Shown here: positions 35,070 to 49,800 of the stretch, piece after piece | How the letters are laid out: each line of letters opens with the position of its first letter | Position numbering within the stretch: position 1 is the stretch's first letter | Source: Cristatella mucedo | Taxonomy: Eukaryota > Bryozoa > Phylactolaemata > Cristatellidae | Direction of reading: 5' to 3' | NCBI GenBank assembly: GCA_009760855.2 | Contig: WPIO01000016.1 | Location: forward strand, 5,959,001 to 6,023,000 | Length of the DNA stretch: 64,000 nt | Made by a program: the position numbers and the translations under genes | Notes under the pieces: generated by a model | Seen by the model: only the letters and a program-made list of their open reading frames with translations | Told to the model about the DNA's origin: nothing | The model's database searches: none

Positions 35070-35844
35070 ATGCCGGTGCTGAGGCGGGTAGTCCAAGCGG
35101 TGGGCGTAGTAGTTGCGATCGGGTACGCCTGCACGGTCGCGCGCTACGAGGCGCCGCCGCCGAAGTTTCAAAGCGGCGGCGGCAGTTCAGCGCCGCAGAC
35201 GCCGCTCGCTGCCGCGGCGCTGAACCGAACGACGGCGCTGCGCCGGCGGCTCGCGTCCGCCGCCGACGCAGCGAGCGCCGAGTTCGGCGCTCGCATGAAG
35301 CTCGCTCAGGCCGAGCGGCAGCGGCTGCTCGCCAGCGGCTGCCGCAAGCTGCTAGCCCGCAAGGGGGCGCAGCGAGCGCGCTCTCTCAAGCCCGAATTCG
35401 ACCGGACGTTCAACGTGCCGTCGCTGCGTCTCACCTACTGCGCCACGCCCAAGTGCGGCACGACGACGTGGCTCAACTTTTTCGCCCGAGTCGAGAGCGG
35501 CGCGTGTCGCGGGAGCGGCGCGGCGATCCACGCCTGCGCGCGCGCCGAGTTCCGCCGGCCGCGCGCCGCCGCCGGCTTCCTGTCCAACTCGCTCGTGGTC
35601 GTGCGCGACCCGTGGCGACGGCTCGTGTCGGCGTATGAGGACAAGTTCGTCGGCGAGCGTCACGCGCTGGCGGCCGGCTGCTACCGGCGGCACGGCAAGC
35701 AGCTGCACGGTCCGGCGGCCGTCACGTTCGCCGAGTTCGTTCGCTGCGTGCTGGAGGACCACGGGAAGGGTCGCGAACTCGACGCGCACGTCGCCCCGCT
35801 ACACTGGCAGTGCTCCGTGTGCAAAATAAAGTACAGCTACATAG
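35070..35844 (+). CDS. Sulfotransferase copy 2, exon 1
   Basis: ATG 35070 to ATA G at 35844. The next GT (35850) would give the wrong phase, so the GC donor GCAAGT at 35845 is preferred; it fits the strong consensus AG|GCAAGT of GC-AG introns. Confidence 0.87.
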
Positions 35845-36246
35845 GCAAGTCACTTTCGCTCGAGCGCTTTCTCTCTCTCGCTCTCCTTCGCCTCGCGCAA
35901 GCCGCCTCCGACATCCTTCAACTTTCGCGCGCGCGCAACGACCGACGGATGGAATAGAGGCCGCGCGCGCGCGCGCGCCCGTCTCCGCGTAGCCAAGCTG
36001 GAGACGCTGACCGACGACTTTCGCTACCTGGCCGCTCACGTGTTTCCCAACAGGAGCGCGCAGGCGTACAGCCGCTGGTTCTCGAGCGTGCGCCGCCGAT
36101 CGGCGGAGCTTCGCAACGCGTCCTCGACTGCCTACGACGACTGCTACCGGTCGCTGAAGCCCAACGCCCTGGCGGAACTCGTCAAGATCTACCGACCGGA
36201 TGCTCACCTTCTGGGATATCCGGTCGCGCCGATAGACGGCGCATGA
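35070..36246 (+). CDS. Golgi carbohydrate sulfotransferase (CHST8-14 / HNK-1ST-like), copy 2
   Basis: Two exons, 35070-35844 and 35993-36246, encode 342 residues. A short N-terminal anchor (VVQAVGVVVAIGYACTVA, about 7-24) precedes a low-complexity stem. The PAPS sites are PKCGTTTW (127-134) and VVVRDPWRRLVSAYEDKF (176-193); the C-terminal block AKLETLTDDFRYL and YRPDAHLLGY are conserved. The protein is collinear with copy 1 and nearly identical over the PAPS segments, even in DNA, while stem and anchor differ. Both genes share the same phase-1 intron position, but here the donor is GC (ATAG|GCAAGT), and the 148-bp intron holds a (CG)n run just before the acceptor GCGTAG. Predicted role: sulfate transfer to glycans in the Golgi; the acceptor is unknown. 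One N-glycosylation sequon (NRT) is in the stem. Confidence 0.9.
35993..36246 (+). CDS. Sulfotransferase copy 2, exon 2
   Basis: Acceptor TCCGCGTAG ends at 35992; the exon encodes AKLETLTDDFRYL...LLGYPVAPIDGA and stops at TGA 36244-36246. Confidence 0.88.
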
Positions 36247-36249
36247 GCC

Positions 36250-36940
36250 GGACGCGACGCGCGATCGTCTGCTGTTCAGCCGACGACGCAAAATCGGCAT
36301 CGACGAGCGCGTGCGTCGCCTGCGCCGCTGCAGCAGCAGAGCAGTCGGCTCGCCGCCTCGACGGGCGCCTTTCTAGCGCGAGCGTTTTTGTTCGGATTGA
36401 ATTGTGGATACCAGGTCTGCAGCAATTGCGATGCAGTGCCCGGTATTTATGGAGGAGATTGAAAACGACGCACGCGGGCGATCTAAGTCGCTGCAGCGCC
36501 CCCGGCTGAGCAGCCGGTCGAGTAGGCGCAATTTCGCATGCATGCCCGACTGCATGCCCAGCTCGACCGCCCGGGCGCCCACGTCGCGTCGTAAGCCCTG
36601 TGCTCACGGATCCGCTTTTAGCGCTTTGCCACCTCGCGGCCTTGCCGCTTGAAATGTCTCTCTCTCTCTCTATTACAAGGAGTCTGCGACGAGAGACATT
36701 CGCACATACAATACAATCCTAGCTTTCGTTGTGATTATAAGAACATTTCCCCTCGCCAGCAGCAGCTATTCCATGCGTTCAAACGCCCACGATTTTGCTG
36801 GAGAGAGCGCCGCCGCAGTAGGAGCCGGAGACTTCGATCATTCATGCATCGAGCTAGTGCACTGCCGCGGCTTCCAACTTTGAGGTGCTGCTACTTCGGC
36901 CTCCACCTCTCGGGGCTTCGCTACAGCTTCGGTAGCCAGC
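36250..36940. other. 3' side of sulfotransferase copy 2, no gene recognised
   Basis: Mixed DNA with CAG-rich patches and a short CT run near 36655. No canonical AATAAA was found close to the stop. Confidence 0.4.
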
Positions 36941-36944
36941 TGCC

Positions 36945-37065
36945 TCGCTGATTTGATTGATGGGCTCGTCTTTAATGACCTAGTGGTCTTGGGATCGAGC
37001 CCTGCGGCAGCGCATGCAAAGTGCCAGGATCAAGACCCAGTTATCTGGGGCCTCATGCCAATCCA
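36945..37065 (+). repeat. Degenerate family B SINE
   Basis: TTTAATGACCTAGTGGTCTTGGGATCGAGCCC resembles a tRNA-like head with B box GGGATCGAGCCC, followed by CAAAGTGCCAGGATCAAG and CAGTTATCTGGGGCC, a decayed stem-loop tail. Confidence 0.5.
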
Positions 37066-37574
37066 GTTTACCAGCTTGCCTACAGTAAACAATTTCTTAG
37101 CTGCTTCCGTGAACTTTCGACAAGAAATATGTATACCCCGTATGAGTGATTAGTTAATTTCCAGTTTATACAAAGCTGTAGCTTTTACCACGTATCGACG
37201 ACCTGGCATGCCCATCGCTCTGATCGCCGAATGATCTCGGGTCACTCATCGCCTCCGGCTCACTGTCAGCCTAGCCATCCACTTTCTGATTACTCCCTCT
37301 TCCTCCGAGGTGGCTCCCAGCCACAGCCATCCAACCAGTCAGCCACTGGCAGTGCCTGCCGTGCAGGCACTGCCAACCATTTGAAACAAGGCGCCCTCCA
37401 CTTGACTACAGAAGACCAACTTTGATGGCAAATGCCCATTACAGTGCCATGTCCTTTCTTGGATGGCCTACACGGGAGAGTCAAGGGATGGGGGAGGGGC
37501 TAATCGAGCTGCACCATGTCACCTCTTAAGGACAGCGTGCATGTTCTCGGGCGTGACACCAGCTAAAAAAATAA

Positions 37575-37760
37575 TTCATTAGTATGGCGCCCTAAAAGAA
37601 CTTTCTCTTAATCTCTATTCAGGCACTTCATATATGTCACGGGGCTCGAGCCCACGACCTCGGTCATCAAATACAACCACGTTGATCTTGGTTCGAGGCG
37701 AACACCTTAGCCGGAGGGCCACACCAGTAAGCTACAACTGGTTGGCCTGGGCAAGGTTTA
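37575..37760 (-). repeat. Family B SINE with LINE-like tail
   Basis: Reverse strand: GGCGCCCTAAAAGAACTTTC then TCTTAATCTCTATTCAGGCACTTC (tail stem-loop), CACGGGGCTCGAGCCCACGAC (B box), and ACACCTTAGCCGGAGGGCCAC (A-box region). Confidence 0.72.
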
Positions 37761-37769
37761 GCCTTACCT

Positions 37770-38550
37770 TTAAACAGTTCAACCCCTCAAGGATTTTATG
37801 GCTAAGCCTCTGCACTTATTAAACGACCTGCAACTTGGAAGGAACTAGTCGAGTGACTACAATTCCTTCACAACCAATTCTGGGTCTGGCAGCCATAATA
37901 ATAAATAATAATAAGCCATGACTCAAATTCAGCTAGGTACCATTCAATGGTTCAATTTTCGGACAGAGGCAATAGTGCAGAACCTAACAGATGATTCTCA
38001 AAGCAGTCACATGGCCAAGCAAAGGTGCTAAGCATTTTAGCCTGCAAACCACTGTAAGCATTGCTTTAACTATATGCCACGACCGGACAAATAAATGCAT
38101 ATGATGAAGACCTTTATAAGCTCGAACTGGGAAAATCGAGCATTGCCCAAGGCATCGGTATCACGGTCATGAGATCACACGCTGACAGCGTCTCTGACGA
38201 AGCCAAGTTCCGCTGCCAGAACAAGTGATCCACGCGTGCCAATACAGTGATGTCCTGACGATGGCGGCCAGCCACCGCTAAACCAAATGGACCATCCGCG
38301 GTCAAAAGACTAAGCCAGACAGTTGCGTTCGTCGTGTGCAGATGAGCATGAGCAGAAAAGAGCCTTGAGTCGAAAATGCAAGTAGTAGGACGTCATTTTT
38401 TGTGCTGAGCCGGGGCATGTCAGAGACCTCGACGTCATCTCGCACAACATGCATCGAAACGACAACCGAGCAGAAGAGCAGCTCTGCCTTCATCCACAAA
38501 ACGCGACTAGCATGATTGGCAGCACGGCAGCGAGGCTCACTGCTCACTGG
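37770..38550. other. No gene recognised (3' side of PLPP6-like gene)
   Basis: AT-richer DNA with a short (ATA)n run at about 37896-37915. It should hold the 3' UTR of the minus-strand phosphatase gene; no canonical minus-strand AATAAA was identified. Confidence 0.35.
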
Positions 38551-38556
38551 ACGAAT

Positions 38557-42844
<4,288 letters not shown>

Positions 42845-42849
42845 TTCTA

Positions 42850-43560
42850 CTTAAGCCTCCGACTTCGGGGAGCCAAATGCGGATGTCGACTGGAAAGAAA
42901 GGTCGCAATCGGCTACGTCTCGTTTTCCCACTCCCGAGCTGAAGAGGTTGCGTACGGTGTGCTAGGAGAAAAACCGTGCCCCGCCCCCTTCGCGGCCTCG
43001 ACCTACGGCGGAAGCAGCCTCGAAGCTTATTGCCCGACCGTTGGGCCGATACAAGCAGATGAGCGAACAATCGGAGGGCACCGAGCACTGGTGCAGCAGT
43101 CATCGCTCTACGAAAAACCTCACCCAAGAGGTCTTTCATAGGGAGTGCGTAGTCAGCGATGCCGACAGCGGAGCAGCCGGCGCTAGAAGGCGTGGGGGGG
43201 GGGGAGGATGAGGGATGGCACAGGAGCAGTTCCTGGAAGTGGAGAAACACTGGTACACTCCCGGCAGGATTTTTGCGGGTTTCATTCTCGATGTTGAAGG
43301 GTGTGGTGCAAGACCAATCCTTTATAATTTCGTCAGATCGTGCTAGCAAGTTCCAATCGGGATCTAGAGCCCAACCATTTCAAAGGAACTGTGGGAACTG
43401 TGCTGCTTCGGGTTTACCTTCTGAACAATACTGATGATCAGGGTAGCGCCTCTCTGCTGGTACTCGTGGATCTCTGAAGAGCACTTCAGCCCTAGCGACC
43501 GCCAGATCGTTCTCAATCTTTCCGGAGCTCCTCCTCTCCGTGCGCCCCCCCCCCAGCTAT
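42850..43560. other. Upstream side of PLPP6-like gene, no further gene recognised
   Basis: Likely promoter/5' UTR of the minus-strand phosphatase (by position). ORFs in both directions overlap and lack domains; a poly-G run sits at 43195-43205. Confidence 0.35.
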
Positions 43561-43564
43561 CGCT

Positions 43565-44040
43565 GGCACTATGCTAAACTGGGTTAGGTCTTACCTCAGT
43601 GACAGATGTCAGGTGTAGATGTAAATGGCGGTCGACCGTCTAGGGGAGCCCTAAAAGTATCGAGTATCCTAGGATTCGGTCTAAAGCTTCCTTCTGTTCA
43701 CTATCTATATTCTTCCTTAAGCCGATGTCATCGCCAAACACAATCTCGGCTTTCATTTCTACTCCAACGACGCACAGCGCTACCTAGCTTTCGACCTTTC
43801 AGTGACCTTGCTTCTAATCCGACTTGCTAGATTCCCTTACTGTCGGCATCGACAAAATTCAAATTTAGATGGCCACCAATTCCTGAAGCTTAACGACGAT
43901 AGACCAACCTACTGGTTATGGGCACTGTCGCCCGAAAGTTGGAAGACCTACCCTTTAAACTTGGTTCCGCTAGCATCGCATTCTAGGCCTGATTTCGGCG
44001 ATTCGCTTTTTTGGCTGGGCTACCCTTAAAGCCATTAAAC
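43565..44040 (+). pseudogene. Decayed L2/CR1-like LINE fragment
   Basis: Plus-strand remnants in broken frames: LNWVRSYLSDRCQV (just upstream of the palm), LGFHFYSNDAQRYLAFD (YADD region, mutated), TNLLVMG and SASIA. Order matches the copy at 22-23 kb. Confidence 0.72.
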
Positions 44041-44689
44041 ATCTGCTGCTGCTGCTGAAGAATATCACTGCAAGGCTTGTCAACAAATCCCAGGGGATTC
44101 GGTCGTGATGCTGTCCTTTTGTTCAGCTCTCCTTTGCTGAAGGAGCAGTGACGGCTTCCGATCGATTGACGGATGCAGAGCGGAGTTCTTACACTCTGAC
44201 CCACAAGGCACAAAGCCATCGCTTCACTCCACACCTAGCTGATCAGCGGCACCATTTTAAGCTTCATCGCACTCTGATGAGATCCTCTAACGGAGAATAA
44301 ATCGGCTGTTCTATCTTTGTTAAAAGACCGTCGGCGACAGAAACGTTTGCTCTGCAGGTCCAAGACTATAGAACTTGCGTCCCTCATTTTTACGCATTGG
44401 CGAGTTGACTCTTTGGATGTTGTTGCGTGCGCCTGTGGCTTCTGCAGCAATTAGCGAAGCGCCCGACGCTAATGCACGCACGTGCCTCAGCTGTGACTAA
44501 TAGTTCAGCCATTGAAGCGGCGCGCAGCGTCGGGCCACGAATGCAGGTTGTATTTCGTGTCGTCTGCAGCGATTGATCGAGCTCTTGAGAACAATAAATG
44601 AAAGTCTCGTTTACTGCGCACGTGCGCCCGCCGTGTCTCCGCGAGGCTCCCACTAGAACAGCCGCCGCTGGAGACACCGTCACATAACA

Positions 44690-44842
44690 ATGTCACCGCT
44701 AATAGTATGCACGTCGACACTGTGCATGTTACCACTAACCATACGATCGTGCTTCCTTAATAGCACATGTAAAGTGCCTAGAAAGAGATTAAGTTCTTTA
44801 AAGGTGCTATCTATACAAATGCATCATTGCTATTCTTATTAT
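44690..44842 (+). repeat. LINE 3'-end-only copy
   Basis: CACTGTGCATGTTACCACTAACC, ATGTAAAGTGCCTAGAAAGAG, AAGTTCTTTAAAGGTGCTAT, (ATT)-rich end. The stem is AGTGCC/GGTGCT, paired through wobble positions. Confidence 0.75.
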
Positions 44843-44935
44843 TACGCAAAAAATCTTCTCTCTTACTGCCGACTTTGGCACATCGTCGTTTTGTGCTGAC
44901 TAGGAGGAGCAAATTGAATTAAAATCTAGAGGTCA

Positions 44936-45115
44936 GCTGATTCAACAGCCTTATTTATTGAGCTGTAGAAGAAGTAGCCGCAGTGGCCGTCGCTTCTTCC
45001 GCTTGCATCGGGCAGCAACTAGCGGGCGGCCCGGTCGAGAGCGGAACTCGAACCCGCGACCCGGATCAGCGAAGTGCCAGTACCTTACCCCCAGGCCAAG
45101 GCCTGTCGACGCCAA
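44936..45115 (-). repeat. tRNA-derived SINE, family A-like
   Basis: Reverse strand: CAGCTGATTCAACAGCC, AGCCGCAGTGGCCGTCGCTTC, GGAACTCGAACCCGCGACCCG (B box), CCTTACCCCCAGGCCAAGG (A-box region). Confidence 0.65.
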
Positions 45116-45756
45116 GACCTAAGACGTATCGACCGCCATTCAGGCGACGACGCCGCCATCTCGGCTCGACGGTCCATCCGACCGCGGGCGGTCGACGGTC
45201 GCGCTCGACGGTCCACCCGACCACTCCACTCGACTCGCGGGCGCCGGCGCGCCTCTCGGCGAGGCAGATGGCGCCGGCAGCCGAAGACAATCGCGATAGC
45301 AACCTACGACCCTGACTGCGATGGCTACCTATGACCTTTGGTCGTTCAGAGTTGGCGCCACTTACGATTAACGCCGTCGGCGGCGGCGTCGGAGGGACCG
45401 CGCTGCCGCGGCGGCGCGGTCAGCCGCTGCCACGCATTCCGCGCATTCTTGGGCCCTTTCGTCCTTTGATGGTGTCGCAGAGCCGTGGCTTCGACGACTG
45501 TGCGAATATACACCGACTTAATAGACGAGGCCGACAATCGGGCGCCCTCCCTTCGCGTGAGCTCGCGCGCTAAAAACGGCGCGCCCGCTCGCCGCGCCGG
45601 CTCACCGCACGGCGTGCATAATCGCCGCATCGGCGACCGCGGCGGTGCGGCGCGCAACGAACGCCGGAGGTCGGCCGGCCGGCCGGCGCGCAATCCGACT
45701 GCCGCCCTCCGGCGGCGATCGTGCGCGTGCTCCACTCCCCGTCCGCGCCGTAGATC

Positions 45757-46417
45757 ATGCGATTCGGCGGCGGTGGTGGCAGCAGGGACGTCGGCCCCGG
45801 TCGGGCGCGGCGGCTGCGAGTCGTCGTCGCCGTCCTGCTTATCTGGACGGCAGGCGGCGGCGGCGGGACGGCGGAGGCGCTGCGCACCGTGGACGCGGCG
45901 GCCATCAAGGAGGTGCTGCGACGCACGATGTACAACAGCTACGACGTCGACACGAACGACCGCTGGTATCACCCGCTGATCGGCGCCTTCGTGCGCCTGT
46001 CCTTCCACGCCTGTCTCGGCGAGCGCTGCGTCGGCTGCATCAACCTGGCCGACACGGCCAACAACAACGGCCTCCTGCGCGCCGTCGTCGCGCTCGAGCA
46101 CGTCTACGCGTCGTTCAGCAGCCTCCTGTCGCGCGCCGACCTGTGGGCGCTCGCCGGCCTGACGGCGATCGAGGTGGCCGGCGCGGCGGCGGCTCGTCGC
46201 GGCGGCGGCGGCAGCAGCGAGCGGCCGTCGCCGCCTGCGGCGCGCCGAGCGCTCGAGCCGCCGCCGTTCCGCTACGGCCGCGTCGACTGCCCGCTCGGCG
46301 GGCCGCACACCAACGACACGGTCGCCTTTCCCAATCCCGTCATGGGCACCGACGAGCTGCTGGCCTTCTTCCGACGCCACTTCGATCTGAGTCCGCGCGA
46401 GAGCGTGGCCATCATGG
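45757..46417 (+). CDS. Peroxidase exon 1
   Basis: ATG 45757 is followed by a basic stretch and a hydrophobic signal core, so this start is favoured. Ends ATC ATG G before GTGAGT. Contains the distal haem residues. Confidence 0.88.
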
Positions 46418-46775
46418 GTGAGTGACGTCGCCGCTGCAGCGCACCCCGCCAGTCGGCGCCGACTGCTCGGCTCGTCGCCGTGGCTCGACCGTTCGCGCCG
46501 CCCCGGTTTCGGCCCAGGGGTAAAGGCGCTCGCCTCTAGCGACCGAGGTCAAGGTGAACGCATTCGACGTCCGACGTAGAGAGGACTAGAGCTCGAGCTC
46601 AGCTGCGCACGAGAAGCGCCCGCATAAAGATTTACGTTCTCCTAGGGCGCTATGCAAATGAACCATATACATATTTTTTATGTTATATTCGCGTAGCCGC
46701 GTCGTCGTGCCGGCGTATACCGCATCGATATGAATGCAAAGTGCAGCCGATTCAAAAGACTCATCTATAAGTAGC

Positions 46776-46807
<32 letters not shown>

Positions 46808-49800
46808 GTTGAAATATAAGAACAAATTATGGTACCTTAGCCTGAGGAGCCGTGCCCTACTGAGGCCACGGGGGCTACTCGCGACTCTAGGTTCAGGAAC
46901 AGGGACCGAACGGCTACCGACCCGGAAATGGCGTCCGAGACGCGAAGCCGGCGAAATGCCGTCCGTTCCACATTCGCAGTGCCGATGTCCGCCGGGCAGG
47001 CTTCATTACCTGGCCACCTGCTACCTAGGGCGCCGACAACAAAGGGCCTCACCACTGCCGACCGGCCTCGTACTTATTAACCTTTTTCCCGGCCGCCATC
47101 ACCAGGGCATCCTTGCTGAAGTCAAACGGCATCGTTACGTCGACTATGACCGCGTCGGTGCCGTTGTCGATGACCAAGTCCGGCTTGAGAGCAGGACCCC
47201 GGCGAACAGAAAGGTGCGACGTGCCGAGAGGCTGGAGATGCTGTGGCCGGAATGATGGCGCACTATGTAAAGCGTTCGCTTTCCACGACCTCGGTCACAA
47301 AGTCGTGGGTTCGAATCCTGCAAGGCGATCCTTTACTGCAGCTGCAAGCGGCGGTGACAGCCGTAAAAGCTCTCCAGTCGCTGTACAAAACAAGCTGATA
47401 AATCAGCTTGTATTTGTTTTTTTTTAATTTTTTGATTTTTTTAAATTGTTAATTTTTAAATTTTTTTTAATTCAAATAATTTTTTAAATTGTTTTTATTT
47501 GATTGTATTAATTTTTTTAAATTTTTATAAAGGCAGAAGAGCCTTAGCGGCAATCGCCGCCGCTTGCCGCGAGCATCAGAGAGCGGCCTGCAGCAAGACA
47601 CTCAAATCCACTAACTGGCTCTCGTCAAAGTGTGAATATGATATACTATTTTACGAAATATATATATATATATATACATTTCGTGAAATATGAGTACCTT
47701 ATCCCGGGCTTAAACAAAAGTAGCTGTACTTTTCTCAATGCTAGCTTGTGCACATACTAACGAATATTGCATTAGTAAGTATTCCAATGCTTGAATGTGC
47801 ACCATTCATATGAAGGGCTCATATCGGCTCGCTGCTCCCGTCGGTACATCGCACGGAGTCATGCATACCAATTCCATTTTATAGCGCACGTAAAGCTCTT
47901 ATGGCTTTCGGTAAAATAAACGGCCTGCGTCTTAGGCAAGGAGACAATTATGATGAGCCGAATTGAATTACGGAGGCAAATTAGGGGTATTGGGAGGCAT
48001 GAGGAGGTCGAGGAAGTGAGTAGCGTAGACGGACGGTCGGAAATGAAGCGGCAAAAGACGGAGGTAAAGTTGCCTAGGGTCAAGGTCCGTCTGATTCAAC
48101 GAGCGTCATTTATATAGCGCTTTAAGAACCTGAAGCAGCGCTTACACGGTCCGTCTTGCTTCTGTCCTGCTTCAGTCTGCGGAGCGCGGAGCGTACGTCA
48201 CAAAGACTGGGGCGCTGTCCGAGACTGAGACCGAGACTGAGCGAAGACGGAGCTGAGGCTGAGGCTCTACTGCTTGACCGAGAAGGAGGCTAGATAGAGA
48301 GAAGGACCAATCATGGGCGCCGTCAGGTGCACGCCCTCTTCTTCAGTGCTTCGAAGAGCTTAGCGGACGACACGATCAGCGAAATTGGCGATGCCGATCC
48401 ACGGGAGTCCGTGGCCAAGGGACGAGCTCTTCTTGCAGTAAGCAGGTCACGAGGCGGCGTTTAAATTCATCCGGAGCTGCAGAGTTTAAATTACATTAAA
48501 TTAAATAGGAGAGGTTTAAATTCATCCGGAGGTGCATAGTGGAGGGCCATTTCCTACCTCCCTTGCGAAAGCAATTTTCCCAAACCATTCTGGTGGAGGA
48601 GCTAGTAGGCCGGAAGAAGTAGGAAGAAAGGAAAGAAGGAAGGAAGGAAGGAAGGAAGGAAGGAAGGAAGGAAGGAAGTAGGAGGCCAGAAAGAAGCGAG
48701 AAGGAAAGCCAGCCGCCGACTGCCTTGACTTTCAGCAAGATGGGATACCGAAGCAGGATGGAAACAAGACAGAAGCGAGACGGACCGCACGTAAGCGCCG
48801 CTTTAGCGGCAGACATCCCGGCTATCATGCCGCTTAAAGTGGGCAACGCAGGATCGCAGGCTACGAACCTACAACGCCGGTCGCGAAGTGCTAGCGCCTG
48901 ACCCCTGGCCTAAGACCTGGCCGCAAGAATAGCGAAAGTGAGTTGACTGTTTCTGGCCCGCTGAGCAGTACCAGCTGCCGTCGAGGTTTTGAGCGGAAGA
49001 AAGTGGGGCCGCCTCGTTTCTATTATTCATTTACCCGATTATTTCACCCGATCCCTATCGTTTATTCACCCGAGTATCGCTCGTGGAAGCGTGGCCGATC
49101 GAGGACGATCGACGTTTTTTCCGGTCACCGGGAGGGCGCGGCAGCCAAGGAGGCAGTTCAAAAAACGTGTTGGCAGCACCGAGCTTGCAGGTGAAATGAA
49201 TTCCACTTCGTGCTGCTTCAACGTGGCAATGCTCTGCGGCCGGCGGGTATCGACGCCGGGCACGCTTTAATCGGGCGTCTCGCTTTCAAACGAAAGGTAG
49301 CTTGCCCAAAGCCCCGCTGAGAGAGCTGTGCGGCTGCTTCACGGCAATCCCAAGTTACGTCCTCTTGCTTCGTCGTATCGGCTGCTACAGCGAGTCGGCC
49401 GGACGAAATTCTTTCGCGCGGATCACGTCAGCCCCGCCACTTTGGCCGTTGGGGTACCACGGAAGGAGCCCAGAGAAGGCAAGGACAGTTCGTCGACCTC
49501 TGACCTACCCGGTGCGGCCGTTCGTGGACGGTGTACCGGGCGGTAAGAGCGTGCAGATTTCGTGCGCTGCTGTCTCTCTACCTTATACATGTCTTTAGTA
49601 AAGTTACGTGGCGGCACGCAGCTCGCAGAATAGCCGCTCTATTGCCGACGCCGACTTGAATAACAAGTGCAATGTACGTCTACTAAGACAGCGAAGCGAA
49701 TCCACGGGCACCTGAGCTGTTCGAACACCTTAAAACCAAATCAGCTCGGGAGGGAAAAATTTCTCAACTACCTGCTTTCAAGGGTGTACGCTTTCGCGAC

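Noticed and set aside
45346-46380. 344-codon minus-strand ORF
   Set aside because: Antisense shadow of GC-rich peroxidase exon 1; Arg/Ala-rich without motif, while the plus strand has clear haem-pocket residues.
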